Origin: DATJQF01 sp035505995
GTDB taxonomy: Bacteria; Bacteroidota; Bacteroidia; Bacteroidales; FEN-979
Direction of reading: 5' to 3'
DNA length: 7,011 nucleotides
Assembly (NCBI GenBank): GCA_035505995.1
Contig: DATJQF010000241.1
Location: 1 to 7,011, forward strand
The translations under genes were made by a program, and so were the position numbers. The stretch's first letter is position 1. Every line of letters starts with the position of its first letter. Positions 1-6,041 of the stretch are shown here, piece by piece. The notes under the pieces are model-generated. The model saw only the letters and a program-made list of their open reading frames with translations. It was not told the origin of the DNA and made no database searches.

Positions 1-1293
1 CTGATTCGCCAGGGATCTGTTCTTTTCCTCAAAAATGTTCGATTCGACATAGCTTTTGGCGGCCAGGTCCAGGGCATTTTTGGATTCCAGCCCATGCCGG
101 GCAGCGACCATCAGTCCTGCCAGCAGCAGGTAGATATCGGCCGAACCGTCCGGGCAGCGGAACTCCACCGTCTGGCGGCTGTTGAAATCCTTCTCGGTCT
201 CCTTCTCGCAGGGATTGGCGTCGGAGAGCATAGGATGCTTGGCGTTCCAACCCAGGGGAACCCGCACCAGCACCGACCGGTTCCGGTCGCCCCAGCAGAT
301 ATAGGTTGGCGCCTCCTGGTTCGGCACCAGCCGGAAATACGAAGTGGGGATGGTGTTGCCGAAGGCCGTCAGCGACTGGGCCAGGTCAAGGTACCCCGCG
401 ATCGCTTTTCGTGCCGTCTCCGACAATCCGCCGTTAGCCACCATCTGGTTGGCGCCGTCCCGCACCAGGCGGGTGTGAATGTGCAGGCCGCTGCCGGATT
501 TCCCGGAAGTGATCTTCGGGGCAAAAGTCACTGTCACCCCGTATTTATAGGCCAGCGAGCGAAGCACCCATTTGGCGATCATCAGCTGTTCGGCTGCATT
601 TTCCACGTTCACCGGAGAGAACTCGATCTCGTTCTGTTCGAACGCCATCCCGTCCTCGATGAAGTTGCCTACCTCCGAATGACCGTATTTGATATATCCG
701 CCGCACCGCGTAATGGTCCGCATGGCCTCGGAACGCAACTTCTCCCACTTGCAGAAAGGGGAAGATTCATGATACCCGCGCTGATCGGCCGCTTCATACA
801 GCGGATCCAGCTCGCTGATGATATAATACTCCAGCTCGCCCATCGCCAGGAATTCAAAACCGGATTGGCGGATCAGGGCCTCGTGGGCCTTTCGCAGGAT
901 ATATTCCGGTGAATTGCTGAAAGGCAGCCCGTCCTTGTCATAATAGGAGCAAAGGATATCCAGTGCCGGGATCTCCGAAAAAGGATTGACAAATGCGGTC
1001 CGGTAGCGGGGCATGATATACAGGTCGCTGGATCCTGCTTCTATATAATGGGGGAAAAGCGAAGAACCGTCCACGCGCTCGCCCGCGCTGAGTACATTGT
1101 CGAGATGCCGCTTGCTTTTAATGATGAAATTGAGGGTTTTCAGCCGGCCGTCGGCCCCGGGGTACCGGAAGTTGACCATCTCGATCCCGTGAGCTTCGAT
1201 GAAACGGATCAGATCATCGCGGGTAAAGTCTTCGGATTGTTTGTCGAGGAAGTGAATGAGAGGATTCGGATTCAGGGCAACATTCTCTTTCAT
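1..1293 (-). CDS. glnA: Glutamine synthetase, type I-like (N-terminal 431 codons; 3' end outside the window)
   Basis: Cytoplasmic enzyme joining ammonium to glutamate with ATP to make glutamine. The frame is open from ATG at 1293 to the window edge, so the C-terminus is missing. Nearly all type I active-site motifs are visible: DGSS (75-78) in the N-terminal domain, GELEYY (152-157) and HSEVG (205-209) with metal/substrate glutamates, QNEIEF (220-225), SGSGLHIH (266-273) with the ammonia/ATP-site histidine, the SYFRLVP substrate loop with R321, NRSVLVRVP (338-346) with two arginines, and TVEFRCPDG (375-383). About 30 residues lie between RVP and VEFR, more than in the E. coli-type enzyme as I know it. 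The adenylylation-loop tyrosine would lie in the missing part, so its presence cannot be judged. The start fits a TACCTTTG promoter element 31 bp upstream. The gene is divergent from terC. It is much closer to type I than to the larger GSIII common in Bacteroides. Family assignment is secure; the exact subclass is not. Confidence 0.95.
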   Translation of the reverse strand, partial: MKENVALNPNPLIHFLDKQSEDFTRDDLIRFIEAHGIEMVNFRYPGADGRLKTLNFIIKSKRHLDNVLSAGERVDGSSLFPHYIEAGSSDLYIMPRYRTAFVNPFSEIPALDILCSYYDKDGLPFSNSPEYILRKAHEALIRQSGFEFLAMGELEYYIISELDPLYEAADQRGYHESSPFCKWEKLRSEAMRTITRCGGYIKYGHSEVGNFIEDGMAFEQNEIEFSPVNVENAAEQLMIAKWVLRSLAYKYGVTVTFAPKITSGKSGSGLHIHTRLVRDGANQMVANGGLSETARKAIAGYLDLAQSLTAFGNTIPTSYFRLVPNQEAPTYICWGDRNRSVLVRVPLGWNAKHPMLSDANPCEKETEKDFNSRQTVEFRCPDGSADIYLLLAGLMVAARHGLESKNALDLAAKSYVESNIFEEKNRSLANQ

Positions 1294-1324
1294 AAGGGAT
1301 AATGCATGTTGGAATCAGGGAGGG

Positions 1325-1332
1325 CAAAGGTA
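1325..1332 (-). promoter_or_regulatory. Bacteroidota -7 promoter element for the glutamine synthetase gene
   Basis: The minus strand reads TACCTTTG, an exact match to the known Bacteroidota sigma-factor -7 consensus TAnnTTTG. It ends 31 bp before the glutamine synthetase ATG, predicting a short leader of about 25 nt. A -33 TTG is not clear at the usual 19-21 bp spacing; the sequence there is TTAT. No NtrC or other nitrogen-regulator site is evident. Confidence 0.6.
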
Positions 1333-1387
1333 GCAAAAACCCATGAAAGTGAATAATTGCTAATTTTACCCTATAACCGGACCGGCC

Positions 1388-2467
1388 ATGGGTTTCCACA
1401 GTCACGAAATAATCGCATTTGCTGTTTTCCTGCTATTCATTGCCTTCATGCTGGTACTGGATCTGGGGGTATTCAACAAGAAAAGCCACATCCTGTCGTT
1501 CAGGGAATCGCTTTACTGGACGGCTGTTTGGATCGGTATCTCCGTGGTGTTCTACCTGTTGATCCGTTTCTTCGGGAACGAGCTTCACAACCTGACGACC
1601 CTGGACCAGATCAGGGAAAACATCAGGCTGTTCAGGCATCCCATTAACATTACCGGTCTGAGCCTGCCAGAGGCCCTGAGAATATATAACCATAATCTTT
1701 CCCTCGAATATATCACCGGGTACGTGATCGAATATTCCCTTTCGGTGGATAACATTTTCGTGATCATCATGATCTTCGTTTCCTTCCAGGTACGTCCGAA
1801 GTATTACAAGCGGGTGCTGTTCTGGGGCATCCTCGGGGCAATCGTGATGAGGTTCATTTTCATTTTTGCCGCCGGCGCCCTGATCCGGCATTTTGAATGG
1901 ATCCTTTACTTTTTCGGGGCGCTCCTGGTGTTCATCGGGGCGAAGATGGGGTATGAATTCTTTACGGTAAGAGAAGAGTCGCGTATCGATACGCATCATC
2001 ACCCGGTGGTCCGGTTCCTGTCAAGATACTTTCTCATCGCCCGGGAGGATAAGGGGCACCGTTTCTGGGTCAGGGAGAATGGGAAGTTATACATTACGGC
2101 ACTTTTCATTGTCCTGGTGCTGATCGAAGTGATGGATGTGATCTTTGCGGTGGATTCAGTCCCGGCGGTTTTCTCGGTCACCCGCGATCCCTATATCGTA
2201 TTCTTTTCGAATATTTTCGCCATTCTTGGACTTCGATCGCTGTTCTTTCTGGTCCAGAATGTTATGAACCGTTTCCGCTTCCTGAAACTGGGGCTGGCTT
2301 TTCTTCTGGTTTATGTCGGGATAAAGATGATCACCCAGTTGATCTTCGACCTGCATTTCTCCACGCAGGTATCGTTCGGGATCATCATCGGGATCCTCGG
2401 GTTTTTTATTGTTCTTTCGCTGCTGTTCCCGGGAAAGAAACCGGCAGGATCCTCCGGGTCCTTATAA
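1388..2467 (+). CDS. TerC/Alx family integral membrane protein (probable Mn2+ or metal exporter)
   Basis: 359-residue polytopic inner-membrane protein. Family signatures are clear: LDLGVF (24-29) at the end of the first membrane helix, EYSLSVDN (115-122), EVMDVIFAVDSVPAVF (247-262) and NIFAILGLRSLFFL (275-288). The acidic residues D25, E115, D121, E247, D250 and D256 lie in or beside membrane helices, as expected for cation transport. Roughly eight to nine hydrophobic segments can be seen. E. coli Alx and some Bacillus TerC proteins export manganese; older tellurite-resistance naming comes from plasmid terC. Residues about 64-104, between helix 2 and the EYITGY segment, form a polar insertion I do not recall in Alx. 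A charged loop with a DTHHHP stretch (201-206) separates the two halves. The start ATG at 1388 puts a hydrophobic segment right at the N-terminus. No neighbouring gene supports a tellurite-resistance role. The precise substrate is inferred. Confidence 0.93.
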   Translation: MGFHSHEIIAFAVFLLFIAFMLVLDLGVFNKKSHILSFRESLYWTAVWIGISVVFYLLIRFFGNELHNLTTLDQIRENIRLFRHPINITGLSLPEALRIYNHNLSLEYITGYVIEYSLSVDNIFVIIMIFVSFQVRPKYYKRVLFWGILGAIVMRFIFIFAAGALIRHFEWILYFFGALLVFIGAKMGYEFFTVREESRIDTHHHPVVRFLSRYFLIAREDKGHRFWVRENGKLYITALFIVLVLIEVMDVIFAVDSVPAVFSVTRDPYIVFFSNIFAILGLRSLFFLVQNVMNRFRFLKLGLAFLLVYVGIKMITQLIFDLHFSTQVSFGIIIGILGFFIVLSLLFPGKKPAGSSGSL

Positions 2468-3070
2468 TCTGACGCTGAGCCCGAAATTCACGAGTCCTTC
2501 CGTCCCGAACCCGGCTTCAAAAAAACCGGCCACCCGGGTCCCCACGCGTACGCCGATAGGGCTGAGCTGAAAGGCAAACATCCCCCCGGTATAATCCTGG
2601 TAACTGTTCGTCCCGGTATAGTACTGCAGGGCCAGGGTATAACCCACCCCGACCCGTCCGTAAAGGGTTACTATTTTTTTTGACAGGTAGTTGAACCGGG
2701 CAACCCCCATTAAGGAATAATAATAACTGGAAGTTTCTCCGTCTTTAATTTCCTTGTCAGGAAGGTAAATCTGAGATCCAGTCCTTTCAAAGCTGAGCGT
2801 CGCCCCGACACATACCCATTTTTTCGGGCTGTAGGAATATTCCATCCCGATAGCGCCGGTCGACCACCAGTTGTGAACGGAATAGGTTCCGAACGTAATG
2901 ACCTCGCTCAAGAGGCTGCCCATGAGTTCAGTCACTCCGGGAACGGTAAGAATCCCATAGCGGAAGTTGATCTCGTTCCGGTAATTGCGTTCCTGGGCAA
3001 ATCCAGGCTTACAAAGAGCCAGGAGCAAAATAATGCCCAGGCAAAATGATTTTTTGCTTTTCATTTTCAT
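2462..3070 (-). CDS. Small outer-membrane beta-barrel protein
   Basis: 202 residues. A lysine-rich N-terminus (MKMKSKK) is followed by a hydrophobic core (about 9-20) and a likely signal peptidase I cleavage after FAQ at residue 26, so the protein should leave the cytoplasm. The mature part alternates aromatic/hydrophobic and polar residues with glycine turns, as in an eight- to ten-strand barrel. It ends in SPIGVRVG...GFFEAGFGTEGLVNFGLSVRL, a C-terminal pattern seen in many small Bacteroidota barrels. I cannot name a specific function; porin-like, adhesive or structural roles are all possible. The gene starts 24 bp after the stop of the MeaB gene with no promoter between them, so it is probably co-transcribed. 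An AGG lies just before ATG 3070. A second ATG two codons on is an alternative start. Its stop overlaps the stop of terC on the other strand. Confidence 0.85.
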   Translation of the reverse strand: MKMKSKKSFCLGIILLLALCKPGFAQERNYRNEINFRYGILTVPGVTELMGSLLSEVITFGTYSVHNWWSTGAIGMEYSYSPKKWVCVGATLSFERTGSQIYLPDKEIKDGETSSYYYSLMGVARFNYLSKKIVTLYGRVGVGYTLALQYYTGTNSYQDYTGGMFAFQLSPIGVRVGTRVAGFFEAGFGTEGLVNFGLSVRL

Positions 3071-3094
3071 GACCTGTGGTTTTATGATGATGAT

Positions 3095-4192
3095 TCAAGC
3101 CAGACGCAGCAGTTCCTGTGCAGCAAGGTAGGGATTTTTAAGCCCGTTCAGGATCTCCGATTCAAATTTTTTCAACAGGGTCCGGTTCTCTTTGTGCGAC
3201 AGGTACCTCTTCTTCAGTTCTTCCTCAATGGTTGCATAAAACACTTCCAGGTTGCTCCGGTTACGCAACTCCGTTAACAGCCCTTTTTCAGACAGGTGTT
3301 GATGATGCCGGGAAATGATCTCCCATACCCGGTCAATGCCTTCGCGGGACTTTGAGGAGCAGATATCCACTTCCGGCTGCCACCCCGTTTCGGCCGGGGG
3401 AAAATAATGCAGCGCATGCTCGTATTCGGTCTTCGCTGCGTTGGCCCGGTTCAGGTTATCCCCGTCCGCTTTATGGATGACGATGGCATCCGCCATTTCG
3501 ATGATCCCCCGCTTGATCCCCTGCAGCTCGTCCCCGGCCCCGGCCAGCATCAGCAGGAGAAAGAAATCCACCATGGAACGGACGGCGGTTTCCGATTGCC
3601 CGACCCCGACGGTCTCCACGAAGATCACGTCAAAACCTGCCGATTCGCACAGGATGATCGTCTCCCGGGTTTTCCTTGCCACCCCCCCGAGGGAGCCGGC
3701 CGAAGGGGAAGGACGGATAAAGGCATTGGGATCATTGGCCAGCTCTTCCATCCGTGTCTTGTCCCCCAGGATGCTGCCTTTGGTCAGGGTGCTGCTGGGA
3801 TCGATCGCCAGCACAGCCAGGCGGTGGCCCCGGCCCGTCAGGTATTTCCCGAGAGCTTCTATAAAGGTGCTTTTCCCTACTCCGGGAACTCCCGTGATGC
3901 CGACACGGATCGTCTCGCGGGACGCGTTACGCGGGTCGGGCAGCCGGAGGCATTCCGCGATGACTTCCTGCGCTTTCTCCTGGTGCCGGTGCAGGGAGCT
4001 TTCCACCAGGGTGATGGCCTGGCTCAGGATGATGCGGTTCCCGGCCCTTATCCCGGTAACCATCTCCTCGGCGGAAAGAGTTTTGCTTCTTCGCGACTTC
4101 AGATGGTGTCCGAGAGCAGGATTGACCGGGGAAGGCGGATCAATCCCCGGCATGACGTTCAGCGCCGATCGTTCTTCGTTGTTTTTGGTCAT
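3095..4192 (-). CDS. meaB: Methylmalonyl-CoA mutase-associated GTPase MeaB (ArgK family)
   Basis: 365-residue cytoplasmic G3E-type P-loop GTPase. MeaB protects and reactivates B12-dependent methylmalonyl-CoA mutase and gates cofactor loading, linking it to the succinate-propionate route. Visible motifs: Walker A GVPGVGKS (101-108), AIDPSS (129-134) followed by the SILGDKTRM switch segment (140-148), FVETVGVGQSE (191-201), and HKADGDN (240-246) in the place of the base-recognition NKxD motif. The C-terminal helical part (about 300-365) matches the MeaB dimerisation arm. The frame runs back to 4252, but a TATATTTG promoter element at 4211-4218 lies downstream of that ATG, so the start at 4192 is preferred. 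The first 40 residues are low in conservation and proline-rich; ATG 4153 is a further alternative. The mutase genes are not in the window. The barrel-protein gene follows 24 bp downstream. Family is certain; the E. coli ArgK name for the same family is historical. Confidence 0.95.
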   Translation of the reverse strand: MTKNNEERSALNVMPGIDPPSPVNPALGHHLKSRRSKTLSAEEMVTGIRAGNRIILSQAITLVESSLHRHQEKAQEVIAECLRLPDPRNASRETIRVGITGVPGVGKSTFIEALGKYLTGRGHRLAVLAIDPSSTLTKGSILGDKTRMEELANDPNAFIRPSPSAGSLGGVARKTRETIILCESAGFDVIFVETVGVGQSETAVRSMVDFFLLLMLAGAGDELQGIKRGIIEMADAIVIHKADGDNLNRANAAKTEYEHALHYFPPAETGWQPEVDICSSKSREGIDRVWEIISRHHQHLSEKGLLTELRNRSNLEVFYATIEEELKKRYLSHKENRTLLKKFESEILNGLKNPYLAAQELLRLA

Positions 4193-4210
4193 AGGGAGGC
4201 TGGCGACGAA

Positions 4211-4218
4211 CAAATATA
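4211..4218 (-). promoter_or_regulatory. Bacteroidota -7 promoter element for meaB and the barrel gene
   Basis: The minus strand reads TATATTTG, an exact TAnnTTTG match, 18 bp before the ATG at 4192. Transcription from here would start near 4204. It would exclude the in-frame ATG at 4252, so it decides the meaB start. No good -33 TTG is seen at the normal distance. Confidence 0.5.
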
Positions 4219-4449
4219 GCCAATTAACCTGAATCCTGCCCGGTCGGACCATAAATCACCGGGTTGGGACGGCAATTCCTTACAGAGCTCTCCCCGGCAA
4301 GGGGGGGGCAATCGGTTCCGGGATGAAGCAGTGGGACCGGAAGTAACCGGTGAGATCAAATCCCCACCCATAGCGGACTTTGGATTGCCCTTGCATTTTT
4401 CATAAAAAATAAATTTTAATTAGAATAAATAAAAATAGCATTTTTATTG

Positions 4450-4456
4450 TATATTG
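4450..4456 (+). promoter_or_regulatory. Candidate promoter -7 region for the secreted two-module protein
   Basis: TATATTG at this position resembles the TAnnTTTG element with one T fewer, after an AT-rich tract, and about 45 bp before the ATG at 4502. An alternative 7-of-8 match, TAAATTTT, lies further upstream near 4410. Both are weak, so only the general location is supported. Confidence 0.25.
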
Positions 4457-4501
4457 TACCCCGGATCATATAGAAAACAGTATTCACCAAAACCAATAAA
4501 T

Positions 4502-5236
4502 ATGAAACGTTTAGGCATCCTGGCGGTAGTATGGCTGTTTGCCGCAATTACCGCGTTTTCACAATCAAGTCCCGAAAATAGCCCGATGGCAGTCAGAACC
4601 CGGTACATCTTGCCAAAGCGGGGAATGGAAGACAAGTTCGTAACCGCTGCGCTCGCACATCTGAAGAAGTTTCACGCCGACGGACCCACCTTCTCCAGGT
4701 TACGCAGGATCGAATTTGGAGACAAAGCGGGATGGTATATCGTGGTGATGGGCCCGACGGCCTATACCACGCTGGATCATGCCATGCCTCAGAAAGCCGA
4801 GCATGATGCAGACTGGAGCACCAATGTAGAGCCGTTTGTCGACCAGTATGGCCCTACGGACCTGTGGAATTTTGACCTGGATCTCTCCAGCGGCATCGAT
4901 TTGACCAAGAGTGCAAAGCATTTCGAGGTATGGAATGTAGAGCTGAAGCCAGGACAGTTTTCCAGGTTCAAGGACATGGCGGGGAAGCTGAAGAAGGTGT
5001 ATGAGTCGCTCGGAAACACCGCTTTCCTGGTGCTGGAGAACGATCTTCACCGCGGCGGCGGTCCTGACCTGACCCTGCTCTGGACCTTCGATACCTATGA
5101 CGGCTGGCAGAAAGATCCCGGGCCAAAGGCGGCCTATGAAAAGATGTACGGCGCCGGTACCTGGGAGAAAATGTTAGCCGACTGGAATGACATGGTGAAA
5201 GATTATTCGGCGGAGATCCGGGTTCCGGTACAATAG
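4502..5236 (+). CDS. Secreted protein with two similar alpha/beta (dimeric-barrel-like) modules, function unknown
   Basis: 244 residues from ATG 4502. The frame can be read back to a TTG at 4454, but the ATG places a classic signal peptide (MKRLG, hydrophobic 6-18, likely cleavage after FSQ at 21) at the N-terminus. The mature protein appears to be two related halves. Module 1 (about 30-125) has strand VRTRYILP, a helix with EDKFVTAALAHLKK, then strand GWYIVVMGP. Module 2 (about 139-243) has strand FEVWNVELKPGQ, a helix with FSRFKDMAGKLKKVYESL, strand TAFLVLEN, and strand LTLLWTFDTYDGW. Each looks like the ferredoxin-like fold of dimeric alpha/beta-barrel (ABM/NIPSNAP-type) proteins. No catalytic residues are obvious, and there is no lipobox or T9SS domain, so it is probably periplasmic. 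It stands alone and converges on the hydrolase gene with an 11-bp gap. The fold is inferred from the strand-helix pattern, not from a recognised family. Confidence 0.8.
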   Translation: MKRLGILAVVWLFAAITAFSQSSPENSPMAVRTRYILPKRGMEDKFVTAALAHLKKFHADGPTFSRLRRIEFGDKAGWYIVVMGPTAYTTLDHAMPQKAEHDADWSTNVEPFVDQYGPTDLWNFDLDLSSGIDLTKSAKHFEVWNVELKPGQFSRFKDMAGKLKKVYESLGNTAFLVLENDLHRGGGPDLTLLWTFDTYDGWQKDPGPKAAYEKMYGAGTWEKMLADWNDMVKDYSAEIRVPVQ

Positions 5237-5247
5237 GCGGGGGCATC

Positions 5248-5838
5248 TCAATTTCCGCGCGACACGATCTCCCACGAGGAGGGATCGTTGGCAAAATCGA
5301 TCGGCCGGATGATCTTCCCTTCCTGAAACTGCCTGAAACCGGCAGGCGGAAAAGTTTCTTCCCGGTTCCACCCGCAGGATCGGGCATAGGCGGTGATCAC
5401 CAGCTGGGCGCAATAATAGGAGTTCCCGGAGCCTTTAAAATCAAAGCTGTACGGGTACCCGATCAGGCTGGAAGCGTGATGGCTGGCATGTAGCATTCTC
5501 TCTTCATTGCAGAACCGGGGCCGGAGCAGCATGAAATCGTCTATGGATCTGAAAAAGTCGCAGATCGTTTTCACTCCCACTCCTTTACCGGTTGCTTCGA
5601 TGATCTGTCCATGCGGAAGGATCATCGCCGAGTGTGTCCAATAGCCGGGGATGAAATAGTTGGAAAGCTGGTGTTCCTTCCGGGTCAGAAGCACCATTCC
5701 CGGGCGGAACAGGTGAGATACTCTGTCCGGGTTGTAGTTGTGGCATTTATAAGGTCTTCCGAAGCGCCAGCTCGTATTGTGGAATACCTTGATGATGAAC
5801 TTGACGTGTCGAAGGAATTTCGGATGCCAGTAGATCAC
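5248..5838 (-). CDS. YiiX/YebB-type permuted papain-like hydrolase (NlpC/P60 superfamily)
   Basis: The pattern is that of the circularly permuted NlpC/P60 (peptidase C92-like) family, in which the catalytic His comes before the Cys. Seen here, numbering from GTG 5838: RPGMVLLTRK (45-54) as the domain entry, WTHSAMIL with H69, IIEATGKGV with E81, and YYCAQLVITAY with C143. These fit a His/Glu/Cys site. Family members hydrolyse or bind amide or ester bonds of peptides and lipids; substrates are mostly unknown. No signal peptide is visible, so it is probably cytoplasmic. The open frame extends to a TTG at 5865 (205 residues), but TACCTTTG at 5863-5870 overlaps that codon, so transcription would begin inside the extension; GTG 5838 (196 residues) is the first start after it. 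ATG 5697 would cut into the domain. An AAAGGA sequence upstream of the TTG keeps the longer form possible. The gene is divergent from tRNA-Lys. Confidence 0.85.
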   Translation of the reverse strand: MIYWHPKFLRHVKFIIKVFHNTSWRFGRPYKCHNYNPDRVSHLFRPGMVLLTRKEHQLSNYFIPGYWTHSAMILPHGQIIEATGKGVGVKTICDFFRSIDDFMLLRPRFCNEERMLHASHHASSLIGYPYSFDFKGSGNSYYCAQLVITAYARSCGWNREETFPPAGFRQFQEGKIIRPIDFANDPSSWEIVSRGN

Positions 5839-5862
5839 GATCCGGGATGTTGGTGTGCCTTT

Positions 5863-5870
5863 CAAAGGTA
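5863..5870 (-). promoter_or_regulatory. Bacteroidota -7 promoter element for the permuted papain-like hydrolase gene
   Basis: The minus strand reads TACCTTTG, exact to TAnnTTTG and identical to the elements before glutamine synthetase and tRNA-Lys. It lies 24 bp before GTG 5838 and overlaps the alternative TTG start. No clear -33 TTG is present at standard spacing, so the call rests on the octamer and its position. Confidence 0.5.
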
Positions 5871-5923
5871 CTGCTTTTCCTTTAATACAGCCCGGAACCG
5901 TAAATTTAATGATCGGGCAAAGG

Positions 5924-5937
5924 AATTTCCGGAAATT
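5924..5937. promoter_or_regulatory. 14-bp perfect palindrome in the tRNA/hydrolase divergent promoter region
   Basis: AATTTCCGGAAATT is fully self-complementary, and the symmetry continues for two more pairs after one mismatch on each side. It ends 3 bp before the tRNA-Lys -7 element, where a bound protein would touch the promoter. This could be an operator; chance in AT-rich DNA is also possible. No known regulator is recognised. Confidence 0.3.
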
Positions 5938-5940
5938 TCT

Positions 5941-5948
5941 TACCTTTG
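5941..5948 (+). promoter_or_regulatory. Bacteroidota -7 promoter element for tRNA-Lys
   Basis: TACCTTTG, an exact TAnnTTTG match, lies 12 bp before the first base of the mature tRNA. This gives a transcription start about 5-7 nt upstream of the tRNA, as expected for a short 5' leader removed by RNase P. Confidence 0.65.
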
Positions 5949-5960
5949 CGCCCCTCTAAA

Positions 5961-6033
5961 CTCTCCGTAGCTCAGTTGGTAGAGCAATTGACTCTTAATC
6001 AATGGGTCGAAGGTTCGAGTCCTTCCGGGGAGA
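5961..6033 (+). tRNA. tRNA-Lys (anticodon CTT)
   Basis: A complete 73-nt cloverleaf can be folded by hand. The acceptor stem is CTCTCCG (5961-5967) with CGGGGAG (6026-6032), seven pairs including one U-G. TA follows at positions 8-9. The D stem is GCTC (5970-5973) with GAGC (5982-5985). The anticodon stem is ATTGA with TCAAT around loop CTCTTAA, giving anticodon CTT (5994-5996), which reads AAG lysine codons. The T stem is GAAGG with CCTTC around loop TTCGAGT. The discriminator base is A (6033). CCA is not encoded, so it is added after transcription. No second tRNA follows, and no clear intrinsic terminator is seen directly after it. Confidence 0.97.
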
Positions 6034-6041
6034 CCGATATA

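Larger units (their letters stand above)
4193..4501. other. Non-coding divergent region between meaB and the secreted-protein gene
   Basis: 309 bp with two compositional halves. Next to meaB (about 4230-4385) it is GC-rich and contains a run of eight G at 4301-4308; no convincing gene lies on either strand. From about 4395 to 4460 it becomes very AT-rich with A and T tracts, typical of promoter DNA. The meaB promoter element sits at 4211-4218 and a weaker candidate for the plus-strand gene at 4450-4456. I see no RNA gene or riboswitch fold. Confidence 0.6.

Noticed and set aside
94..912. 272-codon plus-strand frame opposite glutamine synthetase
   Set aside because: It is the antisense shadow of a frame with clear glutamine synthetase motifs; its own translation has no recognisable domain and is rich in His, Gln and Arg, as usual for such shadows.
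1433..2002. 189-codon minus-strand frame opposite terC
   Set aside because: The plus-strand frame carries all TerC signatures over the same bases; the antisense product is a charged, low-complexity shadow.
2447..2461. Hairpin GGATCC-TCC-GGGTCC as a terminator for the convergent pair
   Set aside because: Only six pairs including a wobble, it lies within the terC coding region, and no T tract follows.
3407..4232. Two long plus-strand frames (270 and 263 codons) opposite meaB
   Set aside because: Both are antisense to a gene with intact GTPase motifs and show no domain of their own.
4301..4308. Run of eight G as a possible phase-variation tract
   Set aside because: It lies in non-coding DNA about 85 bp from the meaB promoter element and 150 bp from the other promoter candidate, so a length change would not clearly switch a gene.
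4189..4371. 60-codon minus-strand frame upstream of meaB
   Set aside because: It overlaps the meaB promoter element and start, has no motif, and covers the G-run in non-coding DNA.
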